Assembly (NCBI RefSeq): GCF_000270245.1
Contig: NC_015635.1
Coordinates: forward strand, 124,001-188,000
Reading direction: 5' to 3'
Origin: Microlunatus phosphovorus NM-1
GTDB taxonomy: Bacteria > Actinomycetota > Actinomycetes > Propionibacteriales > Propionibacteriaceae
Length of the DNA stretch: 64,000 bases
Shown: positions 16,338 through 24,933 of the stretch, in pieces
How positions within the stretch are numbered: position 1 is the first letter of the stretch
Layout of the letters: every line of letters starts with the position of its first letter
Position numbers and translations under genes: made by a program
The notes under the pieces: model-generated
What the model saw: only the letters and a program-made list of their open reading frames with translations
Databases searched by the model: none
Told to the model about the DNA's origin: nothing

Positions 16338-17660
16338 TCAGTCAGCGGACCGGGCAGGTTCGCGGGCGGCTGGTGCGCAGAGACCCGCGATGATCGCCAA
16401 GACGGCGACGACCCAGAAGGCGTTCAGCAGGCCGATCTGCTCGCCCAGGAAACCGATCAGCGGCGGGCCGATCAGGAAGGCGAAATAGCCGATCGTCGCC
16501 ACGGCGGCGACGCTGGCCGTCGCGGTCTTCGGGTCGTCGGCGGCGGCGGACATGCCGACCGGGAAACCGAGCGACGCGCCCAAGCCCCAGAGCACCACAC
16601 CGACGATGGCCACGCCCACGTTCGGGCCCAGGATCACCAGCAGCAGTCCGACGACGGCGAACACCGCAGTCCCCCGCAGCACCGGGACCCGGCCGAAGCG
16701 ATCCAGCACCTTGCCGCCGAACAGCCGACCGAGTGTCATCGCGGTCACGAAGATGCCGAAGACTGCCGCGCCACCGGCGTTCGAGATCCCGTAGCCGTCC
16801 ACCATGGACAGGCTCAACCAGTCATTGGCCGAGCCTTCCGCAAACGCCATGCCCAGCACGATGAACCCGATGACGATGATGCGCGGGTCTCGCCAGACCG
16901 CCAGTCGAGTTCGCCAGCCTTCCGGGGACGGGGTGTCCGACAGCGGGTCGGCCATCGGATCGACCGCTGCGCCCGGCTGGTCACCGCTCGGCAGGTCACC
17001 GGCGCCCGGCGGGTCACCGGCGACCTGGTTCCCCACCGCGTCTTCGGCGGGGTGCTCCGCCGGCTGCAGGAACCGTACGGCGATCCGGCTCGTCACCAGG
17101 GAGGCGATCCCGACGCCGATCAGGTGAATGCCGACCGGCACACCGAAGTGCTCCAACAGCGCTCCGAAGCCGGCGCCCGACATGGTGCCGATGCTGAACG
17201 CCGCGTGATACATCGGCATCAAGGTCTTGCCGATCTGGCGCTCGTTGGCGGCGGCGCTGAGGTTCATCGCCACGTCACAGATCGAGTAGCCGATCCCGAA
17301 GGCCAGCAGTGCTGCGAACAAGATCGCCAGCGAGGGTGTGAAACTGGCGAGCAGGCCGATCAGCACCAAACCTGCCGAGGAGGTCGACAAGCACAGCAGC
17401 AGGGTCGGGGTGGCGCCGAGCCTCGCGATCACATGGCTGGACGCGAACAGTCCGAGCACCGCGCCCGTTGCCAGCCCGAAGAGCAGCAGGCCCATCTGGC
17501 TGGTGGAGGCGTCGAGGATGTCACGCACGGCCGGGACCCGGGCTGCCCAGCTGGCGAACATGAACCCGCACAGCCAGAAGATCACGAAGACGGCGTTGCG
17601 CCAGCGCAGCAGGACGGGATCGACAGCGGTCCGGCCGCTGCCGTTGACGGATGAGGTCAC
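16338..17660 (-). CDS. MFS transporter
   Basis: 440 aa with about 12 hydrophobic segments and a long polar central loop (residues about 195-240, rich in Pro, Gly and Asp). The N-terminal half has NAVFVIFWLCGFMFASWAAR and GLLLFGLATGAVLGL; GKVLDRFGRVPVLRG is the cytoplasmic loop motif of the second half. It resembles sugar/drug MFS proteins with YbjJ-like layout; the substrate is unknown. Its ATG overlaps the ackA stop by 4 bases, so it may be co-transcribed with pta-ackA. Confidence 0.85.
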   Translation of the reverse strand: MTSSVNGSGRTAVDPVLLRWRNAVFVIFWLCGFMFASWAARVPAVRDILDASTSQMGLLLFGLATGAVLGLFASSHVIARLGATPTLLLCLSTSSAGLVLIGLLASFTPSLAILFAALLAFGIGYSICDVAMNLSAAANERQIGKTLMPMYHAAFSIGTMSGAGFGALLEHFGVPVGIHLIGVGIASLVTSRIAVRFLQPAEHPAEDAVGNQVAGDPPGAGDLPSGDQPGAAVDPMADPLSDTPSPEGWRTRLAVWRDPRIIVIGFIVLGMAFAEGSANDWLSLSMVDGYGISNAGGAAVFGIFVTAMTLGRLFGGKVLDRFGRVPVLRGTAVFAVVGLLLVILGPNVGVAIVGVVLWGLGASLGFPVGMSAAADDPKTATASVAAVATIGYFAFLIGPPLIGFLGEQIGLLNAFWVVAVLAIIAGLCAPAAREPARSAD

Positions 17661-18880
17661 GGGCGGAGCCTCTCGACGAGCTCCTCTGCCTGACGAGCGA
17701 TCGCCAGTTCTTCGTTGGTCGGCACGACCATGATCTTCACCGGTGAATGATCAGTGGAGATGACCCGCGCATGCTTGGTCGAGGAGGCATTGCGGCCCTC
17801 GTCGAGGTGCAGTCCGAAGTGCTCCAGCCCGCTGGTCGCCGCGGCGCGCAGCATTGGGTTGTTCTCACCCACACCTGCGGTGAAGGCGACCGCATCGAGT
17901 CGGCCGAGCGTGAACGCGTACGAGCCGAGATAGAGCCGGAGCCGGTGGACATAGACCTCGAAGGCGCGCTTGGCCGCGGTGTCTCCGCGCCGGATGCGCT
18001 GGTCGATGGCGCGGAAGTCGTTGTCACCGCACAGGCCCTTCAGCCCGGACTGCTTGTTCAGCAGGGTGTCGATCTCGGCGATCGACAGGTCGGCGACGTT
18101 GTGCAGGTACATGTAGATGCTGGCGTCGATGTCGCCACACCGGGTGCCCATCACCAGTCCCTGCAGTGGGGTCAGTCCCATCGACGTCTCGATCGCCCGG
18201 CCGCCTCGGACCGCCGAGACGGAGGCGCCGTTGCCGAGGTGGAAGACGATCACGTTGAGATCGGCGACCGGTACGCCGAGCTCGGTGGCGACCTGGCGGG
18301 ACACGTACTCGTGCGACGTTCCGTGGAAGCCGTACTTCTTGATCTTGTGCTGCGCGGCCAGTTCGGTCGGGATCGCGTACGTGCTCGCTGCCTCCGGCAG
18401 ACCTGAGAAGAAGGCGGTGTCGAAGACGGCGACGTGGGGTACGTGAAAGCGTTCTCGAGCCGCCCGGATGCCCGCCACCGCCGCCGGGTTGTGCAGCGGC
18501 GCGAGAGGACACAGGGCTTCGATCTCGGCCAGCACCGCGTCGTCGATGACTACCGGCTCGGAGAAGCTGGAGCCGCCGTGGACGACCCGATGCCCGACGG
18601 CGGTGATGGTGATCTCGTCGAGATTCGGCCCGTATGCGGCGAACTGATCCTGCAGGGCCGCCAACGCGACTCCGTGGTCGTCGATCCGGGTCTCCTCGAC
18701 GTATTTGTGATCGCCGGTGGTGTGGTTGATCCGTCCGGAGGCCTCGCCGATCTGCTCGATCAGTCCGGACGCCAGCACCTCCCCGGTGTCGGGCACCAGC
18801 AACTGGTACTTCAGCGACGAGGAGCCGGAGTTGATCACCAGCACCGTCGGGAGGCCGGTGACCGTGCTCGCTGGACTCAT
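17657..18880 (-). CDS. ackA: acetate kinase
   Basis: 407 aa from the ATG at 18880, which overlaps the pta stop (ATGA). ASKHA-fold signatures: VLVINSGSSSLKYQLL at the start, VGHRVVHGGSSF, VFDTAFFSGLPEAA, YGFHGTSHEYVS, IVFHLGNGASVSAV, TRCGDIDASI, FTAGVGENNP. It makes acetyl phosphate from acetate and ATP, or ATP from acetyl phosphate, in partnership with Pta. The next gene downstream is an MFS transporter with another 4-base overlap. Confidence 0.96.
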   Translation of the reverse strand: MSPASTVTGLPTVLVINSGSSSLKYQLLVPDTGEVLASGLIEQIGEASGRINHTTGDHKYVEETRIDDHGVALAALQDQFAAYGPNLDEITITAVGHRVVHGGSSFSEPVVIDDAVLAEIEALCPLAPLHNPAAVAGIRAARERFHVPHVAVFDTAFFSGLPEAASTYAIPTELAAQHKIKKYGFHGTSHEYVSRQVATELGVPVADLNVIVFHLGNGASVSAVRGGRAIETSMGLTPLQGLVMGTRCGDIDASIYMYLHNVADLSIAEIDTLLNKQSGLKGLCGDNDFRAIDQRIRRGDTAAKRAFEVYVHRLRLYLGSYAFTLGRLDAVAFTAGVGENNPMLRAAATSGLEHFGLHLDEGRNASSTKHARVISTDHSPVKIMVVPTNEELAIARQAEELVERLRP

Positions 18881-20955
18881 GACCGACCTCCATCGGACTC
18901 GATGCTCGCGGCCTGTACCGCGGTGATCGCCACCGTGTTCACGATGTCCTCCACCAGTGCCCCGCGGGACAGGTCGTTGACCGGCCGACGCAGACCCTGC
19001 AGCACCGGGCCGACGGCGATCGCATGGGCGCTGCGCTGGACGGCCTTGTAGGTGTTGTTGCCGGTGTTGAGGTCCGGGAAGATGAACACCGTCGCCCGGC
19101 CGGCCACCTCGGAGTCCGGCAGCTTGGTTCTGGCGACTTCGGGATCGACCGCCGCGTCGTACTGGATCGGCCCCTCCAACGGCAGCTCGGGACACCGCTC
19201 GGCGACCAGCGTGGTGGCGGCCCGGACCTTCTCCACGTCAGCGCCGGAACCGGAGGCGCCGGTGGAGTAGGACAGCATCGCCACCCGCGGCTCGACCCCG
19301 AACTGGATCGCGGTCTCCGCCGATGACACGGCGATGTCGGCCAGCTGCTCGGCCGTCGGGTCGGGGATGACCGCGCAGTCGCCGTACACCAGCACCCGGT
19401 CGGTCAGGCACATCAAGAACACGCTCGACACGGTGTCGACCCCGGCCTTGGTCTTGACGAACTCCAGGGCCGGTCGGATGGTGTGCGCGGTGGTGTTGAC
19501 CGCGCCGGAGACCATGCCGTCGGCCAGGCCGAGATGCACCATCATGGTGCCGAAGTAGGAGACGTCGGTGACCACCTCGCGGGCTCGCTCCACGGTCATG
19601 CCCCGATGGGCCCGGGCATTGGCGTACTCGGTGGCAAACCGCTCCACCAGATCGGCATCGTGCGGGGAGACGATCGTCGCGTCGGAGATGTCGAAGCCCA
19701 ACAGCGCGGCGCGGTGCCGGACGCTGGTCTCCTCGCCCAGCAGGGTGAGCCGGGCGACCCCGCGACGCAGCAGGATGGAGGCGGCTTCGAGGATCCGGTC
19801 GTCAGTGCTCTCCGGCAGCACGATGTGCTTGTTCGCGGCGCGAGCTCGTTCCATCAACTGGTACTCGAACATCAGCGGGGTCCGGACCTCGGATGCGGAC
19901 ACGTCGATGGCCTTCAGCAGCGCATCGGCGTCGATGTTCTCCGAGAAGAGCCGCCGGGCCGTCTCCAGCTTGCGGGTCGAGGTCTTCGTGATCGGCCCGC
20001 GTACGCCGGAGAGCGCGGTCGCGGTGGTGTAGGTGCCCAGCTCGGTGGACAGGATCGGCAGGTTGTGCGGGATGCCGTCGAGCAGCCGCTTGATCTGGTC
20101 GTCGATCGGGTAGCCGCCGGTGAGGATCAGACCGGCGAGGGTCGGAAAGGTGCCTGACTGATGTGCCATCAGCAAACCCGGCAGCAGCTCGCCCCGGTCA
20201 CCGGGGGCGATCACCGTGTCATCGGGGCCCAGCCGGTTGAGCACGTTCGGCAGACTCATCGCAGCCACGATCAGACCGCCCGATTCCCGATCAAGCCAGG
20301 CATCGCTGCCCAGCACCAGTTCGGCGTTCACGGCGGCAGCCTGAGCGCGTACGGTCGGGGCGGACAGCAGGGCCGACTCGGGCAGTGCCGCGGTGACCAG
20401 GTCGCAATGCTCGGCCAAGGCAGTCCTGGTCGCCTCGAGCGCCTCCGGGGTGGTCCGGTTGGCGATCACGGCGACGGGATGGGCATGGTGCTGCCTCAGC
20501 TCGGCGAGCGCGACATCCACGGTCGCCAAGACCTCGTCCGGCGTCCGATCGCGGCCGTGCACGACCAGCACGACGGGGGCACCGAGATTGGCCGCGATCC
20601 GGGCATTGATGGTGAGCTCGGTGCCGGTGGAGATGTCGGTGTAGTCCGAGCCGAGCACCAGCACGACATCGAAGCGCTCGGCTAGCCGGCCGAACTTCTC
20701 GACCACGGTGTGCATGGCCTCGTCGGGGTCGGTGCGGGCCGTCTCGTACGTCACGCCGATGGCGTCGGCATAGCTCTGGGTGATGCCCGGCTGATGGACC
20801 AGCAGGTCGGCGAGCATGTCGAGCCCGTCGTGCACCAGGGGCCGGAAGAAGCCGACGGATCCGACCTCGCGCGTCAGGGTGTCGAGGAGCCCGATCGCGA
20901 TGGCGGATTTGCCGGTGAGGCCCTCAGGGGAGGCGATGTAGACGCTCCGAGTCAT
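18877..20955 (-). CDS. pta: phosphate acetyltransferase (long form)
   Basis: 692 aa from the ATG at 20955 (MTRSVYIASPEGLTGKSAIA); codons upstream look non-coding. Three regions as in long Pta: an N-terminal P-loop-like cobyrinic-synthase fold domain (PEGLTGKSAIAIGL), a central DRTGG domain (residues about 210-330, GDRGELLPGLLMAH), and the C-terminal catalytic PTA_PTB domain from about 370 (FEYQLMERARAANKHIVLPES, MLSYSTGASGSG, FPDLNTGNNTYKAVQR). It interconverts acetyl-CoA and acetyl phosphate. Operon with ackA. Confidence 0.96.
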   Translation of the reverse strand: MTRSVYIASPEGLTGKSAIAIGLLDTLTREVGSVGFFRPLVHDGLDMLADLLVHQPGITQSYADAIGVTYETARTDPDEAMHTVVEKFGRLAERFDVVLVLGSDYTDISTGTELTINARIAANLGAPVVLVVHGRDRTPDEVLATVDVALAELRQHHAHPVAVIANRTTPEALEATRTALAEHCDLVTAALPESALLSAPTVRAQAAAVNAELVLGSDAWLDRESGGLIVAAMSLPNVLNRLGPDDTVIAPGDRGELLPGLLMAHQSGTFPTLAGLILTGGYPIDDQIKRLLDGIPHNLPILSTELGTYTTATALSGVRGPITKTSTRKLETARRLFSENIDADALLKAIDVSASEVRTPLMFEYQLMERARAANKHIVLPESTDDRILEAASILLRRGVARLTLLGEETSVRHRAALLGFDISDATIVSPHDADLVERFATEYANARAHRGMTVERAREVVTDVSYFGTMMVHLGLADGMVSGAVNTTAHTIRPALEFVKTKAGVDTVSSVFLMCLTDRVLVYGDCAVIPDPTAEQLADIAVSSAETAIQFGVEPRVAMLSYSTGASGSGADVEKVRAATTLVAERCPELPLEGPIQYDAAVDPEVARTKLPDSEVAGRATVFIFPDLNTGNNTYKAVQRSAHAIAVGPVLQGLRRPVNDLSRGALVEDIVNTVAITAVQAASIESDGGRS

Positions 20956-21104
20956 GGTGGTGACCTTATAAGTCGGGGAGCCCGAGCCATGCGGCACTGG
21001 CGTCGGTCGTTAGGGTAGCCGTGGCGATGGTGTCCGCCTGAGGATCGTCCTCGAACCGCCGGCCGGCTGATGACCCCTGCGACGAAGCGTCGAGGGAGCC
21101 TGCC

Positions 21105-21464
21105 ATGAACCCAGCCGACCTCACCCGGCTCGCCACCCTTGTCCATGCCGACGATCTGCTGCTGCTCGCCTTCGTGCTGTCCGGCGCCGGGATCGGCTTC
21201 GCCGAGAAGGCCCAGTCGAGTGCGGTCGCCTACGCGTTGCGGAGAGCCTGCGCGGCAACGGGTTCGGTGTGCTCGGGCTGGTCCAGGCCGCCGGGGATCT
21301 GGGTTCGACCGTGGTAGCCGGGCTGCTCTGGTCGATCGTCTCGGCGACCGTTGCCTTCGGGTACGCCGCGCGTCTGGATGGTCGCCTGCGTCCTGGCTTG
21401 CATCTCCCTCTGGCACTCGCGGAGCGCAGTGCCTTTCCACATGCGGGGTCGGGGTCCAGGCTGA
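21105..21464 (+). pseudogene. decayed C-terminal fragment of an MFS transporter
   Basis: Pieces of one transporter are found in three frames: LLLLAFVLSGAGIGFAE.AQSSAVAYAL from 21105, then ESLRGNGFGVLGLVQAAGDL and LGSTVVAGLLWSIVSATVAF after a frameshift near 21238, then a last hydrophobic stretch WMVACVLACISLWHSR after another shift near 21375. This is the usual end of a multidrug-type MFS protein; the N-terminal ten helices are missing. Confidence 0.7.
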
Positions 21465-21542
21465 TGGGCACCGACGCTCGGGTCGGTTCTGACGCCTCTC
21501 GTGGGACCTCCTATCATCAGGATGCGCGGGAGGTGGAGATCG

Positions 21543-21665
21543 TTGTCCGAGAACTTGCTGGTCGGTCCCATCATTGCCTCTGAGATGGTGCTACTCGCCG
21601 GCCGTCTACTGCACCAGCTCGATGAACGAGCTCAACCAGCCTTCCGTCGGGTCGATCCGGGATGA
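21543..21665 (+). CDS. possible 40-aa small protein upstream of RusA-like gene
   Basis: A TTG at 21543 follows GGGAGGTGGAG (21528-21538) and opens 40 codons (MSENLLVGPIIASEMVLLAG and so on) ending in a TGA that overlaps the next ATG (ATGA at 21662). A candidate -10 TATCAT lies at 21512-21517. The coupling and ribosome-binding site support it; no family is recognised. Confidence 0.4.
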   Translation: MSENLLVGPIIASEMVLLAGRLLHQLDERAQPAFRRVDPG

Positions 21666-22342
21666 CCGTCCATTGGTACGGCAGGCCGAACGGCGACAAG
21701 CTGGTTCTCAGCGCAGCGCCCAGACCCGCTTCCTGGAACAGGTCCAGCGACCCGGAGCAGGTCGCGCTGCGGGAGTACCTGACCGAGACGGTCGCTCAAG
21801 CGGTGCCCTTGATCCCACCGACCGGCCCGTGGGCGATGTGCCTCGAGGTCGGCCTTCCCCCGAACCGTGCACTCACCACCGCCGCCGACCTGGACAACTA
21901 CGCCCTGCCGCTGGCGTCGGCGCTGCCATACGAGCGGCTGGTCTCCGTCTGGTGCAGCAAGAGGCACGCTGAGTCATCGCATCTCGTCATCGGGCCAGCC
22001 CAGCTAACGGACCCTCCGTCGCACCAGATCCAGATTCTGACCACAGCATCGACAGACACGGTGAACTACAAGCAGCAGGTGCGTGATGCGTTGTCTGGTA
22101 CGCCCGAGCTCGTCGAGGGGCCCGTGCGTCTGCAGATCGCATTCGGGGTCGGCCCAACTCGGAACTGGCGGAACCTGTGGAAACCGACCATCGATGCCCT
22201 GGATCCTCTGTTGGGACGAACCTACCCCGAACGCGACTGGCATCCTCGCGACGACAAGATCGTCGATCTCGGACTCCACGTGAAGGTCGATTCACGCCTG
22301 AGATTCGAGGTCGAGCTGTCGATCGCGGCGGCCTTGACCTGA
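21662..22342 (+). CDS. hypothetical protein with RusA-like motifs
   Basis: 226 aa, not firmly recognised. Two segments resemble the acidic core of RusA-type Holliday-junction resolvases: TTAADLDNYALPLASAL near residue 70 and RNLWKPTIDALDPLLGR with DDKIVDLGLHVKVD near residues 168-215. The pattern KP(T/D)IDAL..DD..IV suggests one RusA-like domain, possibly duplicated. It lies among decayed genes and a toxin-antitoxin pair, an accessory setting. Assignment is tentative. Confidence 0.45.
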   Translation: MTVHWYGRPNGDKLVLSAAPRPASWNRSSDPEQVALREYLTETVAQAVPLIPPTGPWAMCLEVGLPPNRALTTAADLDNYALPLASALPYERLVSVWCSKRHAESSHLVIGPAQLTDPPSHQIQILTTASTDTVNYKQQVRDALSGTPELVEGPVRLQIAFGVGPTRNWRNLWKPTIDALDPLLGRTYPERDWHPRDDKIVDLGLHVKVDSRLRFEVELSIAAALT

Positions 22343-22396
22343 CCGGGAAGCTCATCTCGGCCAGAGCTGCGAGGCTGTGATGTGGTGATGCTATGA

Positions 22397-22410
22397 TGTG
22401 CATATGCGCA
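22397..22410. promoter_or_regulatory. palindrome over the vapB start codon
   Basis: TGTGCAT/ATGCGCA forms a 14-bp near-perfect palindrome whose second half contains the antitoxin ATG. Such sites are commonly bound by the antitoxin itself for autorepression. Confidence 0.4.
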
Positions 22411-22631
22411 CGACCCTCGATCTCGATCCGGTGGTGCTCAGTGCAGCCAGAGCGAAAGCTGCCGCCGAGCGGATCTCGCTCGGGAAGGCTGTCTCCGAGC
22501 TCGCGCTTTCCGGGCTACGAGCCCCGAGTTCGCAGTTCACCACGGCGTCGGGATTTCCGGTGTTGTCAGGCGTTCCTGGGCGTCCGGTGACAGACGAACT
22601 CGTAGCCGCACACCGTGATGACGAGGGCTGA
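22404..22631 (+). CDS. vapB: VapB-type ribbon-helix-helix antitoxin
   Basis: 75 aa from the ATG at 22404. MRTTLDLDPVVLSAARAKAA is the typical start of RHH antitoxins: a short beta strand then helix with DLD. The C-terminal half (SGFPVLSGVPGRPVTDELV) is the toxin-binding tail. It is followed after 8 bases by a PIN toxin and carries a palindrome at its start for autoregulation. Confidence 0.8.
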   Translation: MRTTLDLDPVVLSAARAKAAAERISLGKAVSELALSGLRAPSSQFTTASGFPVLSGVPGRPVTDELVAAHRDDEG

Positions 22632-22639
22632 GCGCAGCC

Positions 22640-23059
22640 ATGCTGCTTGACGTCAATGTGCTGCTCGCCTTGAGCTGGGATCAACATGTGCACCATGAGA
22701 TCGCACATCAGCGGTTCGCCGAGCTTGACACCTGGAACACCTGTCCGACCACTGAGGCGGGGCTGGTCAGGCTGCTGCTGACCGAGCAAGTCGTCGGTCG
22801 AAAGGTCATCGGCAGTGAGGCACTCGGGCAACTGGCTGCAATGCGTGGCGTTTCGGGGTGGGGCTTCCTTCCGGACTCGGGATCGCTTGCCGAACCCGTC
22901 ATCGATACTCGTGTGCTGATGGGCCGTCGCCAGGTGACAGACCTCCAGCTCGTCAATCTGGCAGCGTCAAACAACACCAAACTGGCGACGTTCGACGCCG
23001 GTCTCAGGGACTCACTCATTTCCGAGGATCAGCGCTGGGTCACAGTCTGGACCAGTTGA
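22640..23059 (+). CDS. vapC: VapC-type PIN-domain ribonuclease toxin
   Basis: 139 aa. PIN-fold acidic residues are visible in MLLDVNVLLAL (Asp4), CPTTEAGLVRLL (Glu), RRQVTDLQLVNLA (Asp) and KLATFDAGL (Asp), the four-Asp/Glu set that binds Mg2+. VapC toxins cut specific RNAs, often initiator tRNA or 23S rRNA; the target is unknown here. Partner of the preceding antitoxin. Confidence 0.85.
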   Translation: MLLDVNVLLALSWDQHVHHEIAHQRFAELDTWNTCPTTEAGLVRLLLTEQVVGRKVIGSEALGQLAAMRGVSGWGFLPDSGSLAEPVIDTRVLMGRRQVTDLQLVNLAASNNTKLATFDAGLRDSLISEDQRWVTVWTS

Positions 23060-23122
23060 ACCGCAGCCGATCGGCTATCTGGAGTGGAATGGCGAGCAGA
23101 TCCTTCCGTCCCATGCAAGCAC

Positions 23123-23510
23123 TCAGGATCTCAATCTGACGGATTTCGCGGCGTCCGTGCCCTCACGGTCAAGAACCTCGATCACAAGCGAAGGGTCAGG
23201 CACAGCCACATCGACCGACGGCTTTGGGCTGGATGCGCTGACGGGGTACTTGTCAGTCAGGTAGGAAGCCAGGGCCTGCGAGTCGGTCAGGCCCATCCGG
23301 CGGAGGAGGTAGACAATGTCGCGACCGGACAGGAACACCACGGGATGCTCGTCCTCCCGAACCTCTTCATAGGCCTGTCGGTGGATGAAGGCGGTCGTGA
23401 CGAACACGCCGAACTGCCGATGCCTGATCCGTGAGATCAACCGCATGACCTGCTTCACGCCGACTCCGTTTCCGTCCGGGTCGTAGCACTTGGCCTCGAG
23501 AAACCGCCTG
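23123..23510 (-). pseudogene. 3' fragment of a PD-(D/E)XK restriction-like endonuclease
   Basis: The open frame reads RRFLEAKCYDPDGNG, whose E-x-K fits the nuclease motif, then VKQVMRLISRIRHRQFGVFV, VTTAFIHRQAYEEVREDEHP and VVFLSGRDIVYLLRRMG, a combination known from restriction-endonuclease-like proteins. No start codon lies before the EAK motif and the N-terminal part with the first catalytic Asp is missing. It abuts the 3' end of the TetR gene, consistent with a deletion. Confidence 0.6.
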
Positions 23511-23571
23511 TGCTCGCGGCCCGCGGTGGTCGTTGGCTTCGCGGCGGTCAGCTCGAGCCGAAGTAGCCGAC

Positions 23572-24396
23572 TCAGCGCGGCTTGAGTCTCGATTCCAGGC
23601 CGCCGAGAAGCCGGCTGAGCTGCCGATCGAATGCGTGGGCCTCCTCGTCGTCGAACCCACCGGCCGCCCAGATGGCGGCCATCGCCGGATAGCGGTCGTA
23701 GTCGAAGTAGGTCTCCCAGAAGCTCATCCGGGAGTTCCAGTAGGCCTCGGCCGAGGTGCCGGTGCGCCGGGTCACATCGGCTTCGACGATCTCGGAGCGG
23801 GCCGCGCCGAGCAGTTGCCAGGTGATCAGGTTGGTCGCCGAGACGACATCTGCACCCTCGAAACCAGCTCGCAGCAGCGCCGCGTAGAAGGCCTCGTCGG
23901 CATCCAGCACGTGGGGACCCACTGGCATCCGGGCCATGTTGAAGTCGAGCAGCCAGGGATGCCGTTCATACATCCGCCAGCGTTCTTTCACTTGCTGCTC
24001 CACACTGGCTCGCCAGGGCAACTCGATCGCAGGCAGGTCCAACTCGCCGTGCACCCGGTCGACCATCAGCTCGATCAGCTCGTCGCGCCCCGGGACATAG
24101 GTATAGAGCGACATCGCCCCCACCCCCAACCGAGTCGCGACCTTGCGCATGGACAGGGCATCCAACCCCTCGGCGTCGGCCACCGCGATTCCGGCTTCGA
24201 CCACGTCGTCGAGCGTGATCTTCGGCTTCGGCCCCCGAGCCGGCGGGCTGACCGGCGGGTCCCAAAGCAGCCGGATGATCCGCCGCGCCGCCTCGGAGTC
24301 TGTCGCCTGGTCGCCTTCATCGATCCTGCCGGCGTGTGCGGCCTGCGCGGACCGGTCAGTCCGCTCCGGCTGCCGACCGGGATCGCGACCACTCAT
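23572..24396 (-). CDS. TetR/AcrR-family regulator of the DrrAB remnant locus
   Basis: 274 aa from the ATG at 24396. DNA-binding domain near residues 50-95: ITLDDVVEAGIAVADAEGL then MRKVATRLGVGAMSLYTYVPGRDELIELM, the variant with SLYTYV used by TetR_C_1 proteins such as TetR itself. The C-terminal half (WLLDFNMARMPVGPHVLDADEAF, ITWQLLGAARSE) is the ligand domain. It is divergent from the ABC transporter genes, with a palindromic site at 24487-24526 between them, so it probably represses the transporter and itself. Confidence 0.85.
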   Translation of the reverse strand: MSGRDPGRQPERTDRSAQAAHAGRIDEGDQATDSEAARRIIRLLWDPPVSPPARGPKPKITLDDVVEAGIAVADAEGLDALSMRKVATRLGVGAMSLYTYVPGRDELIELMVDRVHGELDLPAIELPWRASVEQQVKERWRMYERHPWLLDFNMARMPVGPHVLDADEAFYAALLRAGFEGADVVSATNLITWQLLGAARSEIVEADVTRRTGTSAEAYWNSRMSFWETYFDYDRYPAMAAIWAAGGFDDEEAHAFDRQLSRLLGGLESRLKPR

Positions 24397-24486
24397 GGGG
24401 TGCAGCCTCTCGGGTCTGGGGAACTTCTGGTCCGATACCCACACCTCACGTGGGTTCTGCGCCGAAAGTTCGCTGTCAGTGGATCT

Positions 24487-24526
24487 CCGTACAGTGTATG
24501 GTGAACATATTCAGTACGGCGTACGG
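24487..24526. promoter_or_regulatory. candidate TetR operator
   Basis: CCGTACAGTGTA (24487-24498) and TACGGCGTACGG (24515-24526) form an inverted repeat with matching outer CCGTAC/GTACGG. It lies between the divergent TetR gene and the truncated ATPase gene, where an operator for this regulator is expected. Confidence 0.55.
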
Positions 24527-24585
24527 AAATCTTCGGCTTTGCGGCGGAAGGGATCCCTCCGCCCCAGGAAAGGAGCCGTCAGGTC

Positions 24586-24933
24586 GTGGTCATCGACCAT
24601 GGCGAGATCATCGCCGACGACACCGCCATCGCCCTGAAGAACCGGCTCGCCGGTGATCGGATCACCGTGGTGGTGGACGCTTCGGACACGGAGCGGGCCC
24701 GAGCACTGCTCGGGTTGCGAGGTTCCCAGATCTCCGACGGACCGGAGCCACTCGGGATCGCGGTGAGCGGCCGATTCGATCAGGGCCGACAGACGTTGCC
24801 GCTGTTGCTGCGGGAACTCGATGCCGACGGGATTGCGGTGCAGGCCGCAGACGTGAGGGTCCCAACCCTGGACGACGTCTTCCTTTCCCTGACCGGACGC
24901 AGTCTGCGCGAGGACGTGGAGGTGGCGGCGTGA
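24586..24933 (+). pseudogene. 5'-deleted DrrA-type ABC transporter ATPase
   Basis: 115 codons from a GTG match only the C-terminal third of drug-efflux ATPases: VVIDHGEIIADDTAIALKNR (the part after the switch His), a DUF4162-like tail, and PTLDDVFLSLTGR. Walker A, the ABC signature and Walker B are missing; the promoter/operator region runs almost directly into the fragment, so an internal deletion is likely. The permease gene follows with a 4-base overlap and may be non-functional without this partner. Confidence 0.8.
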
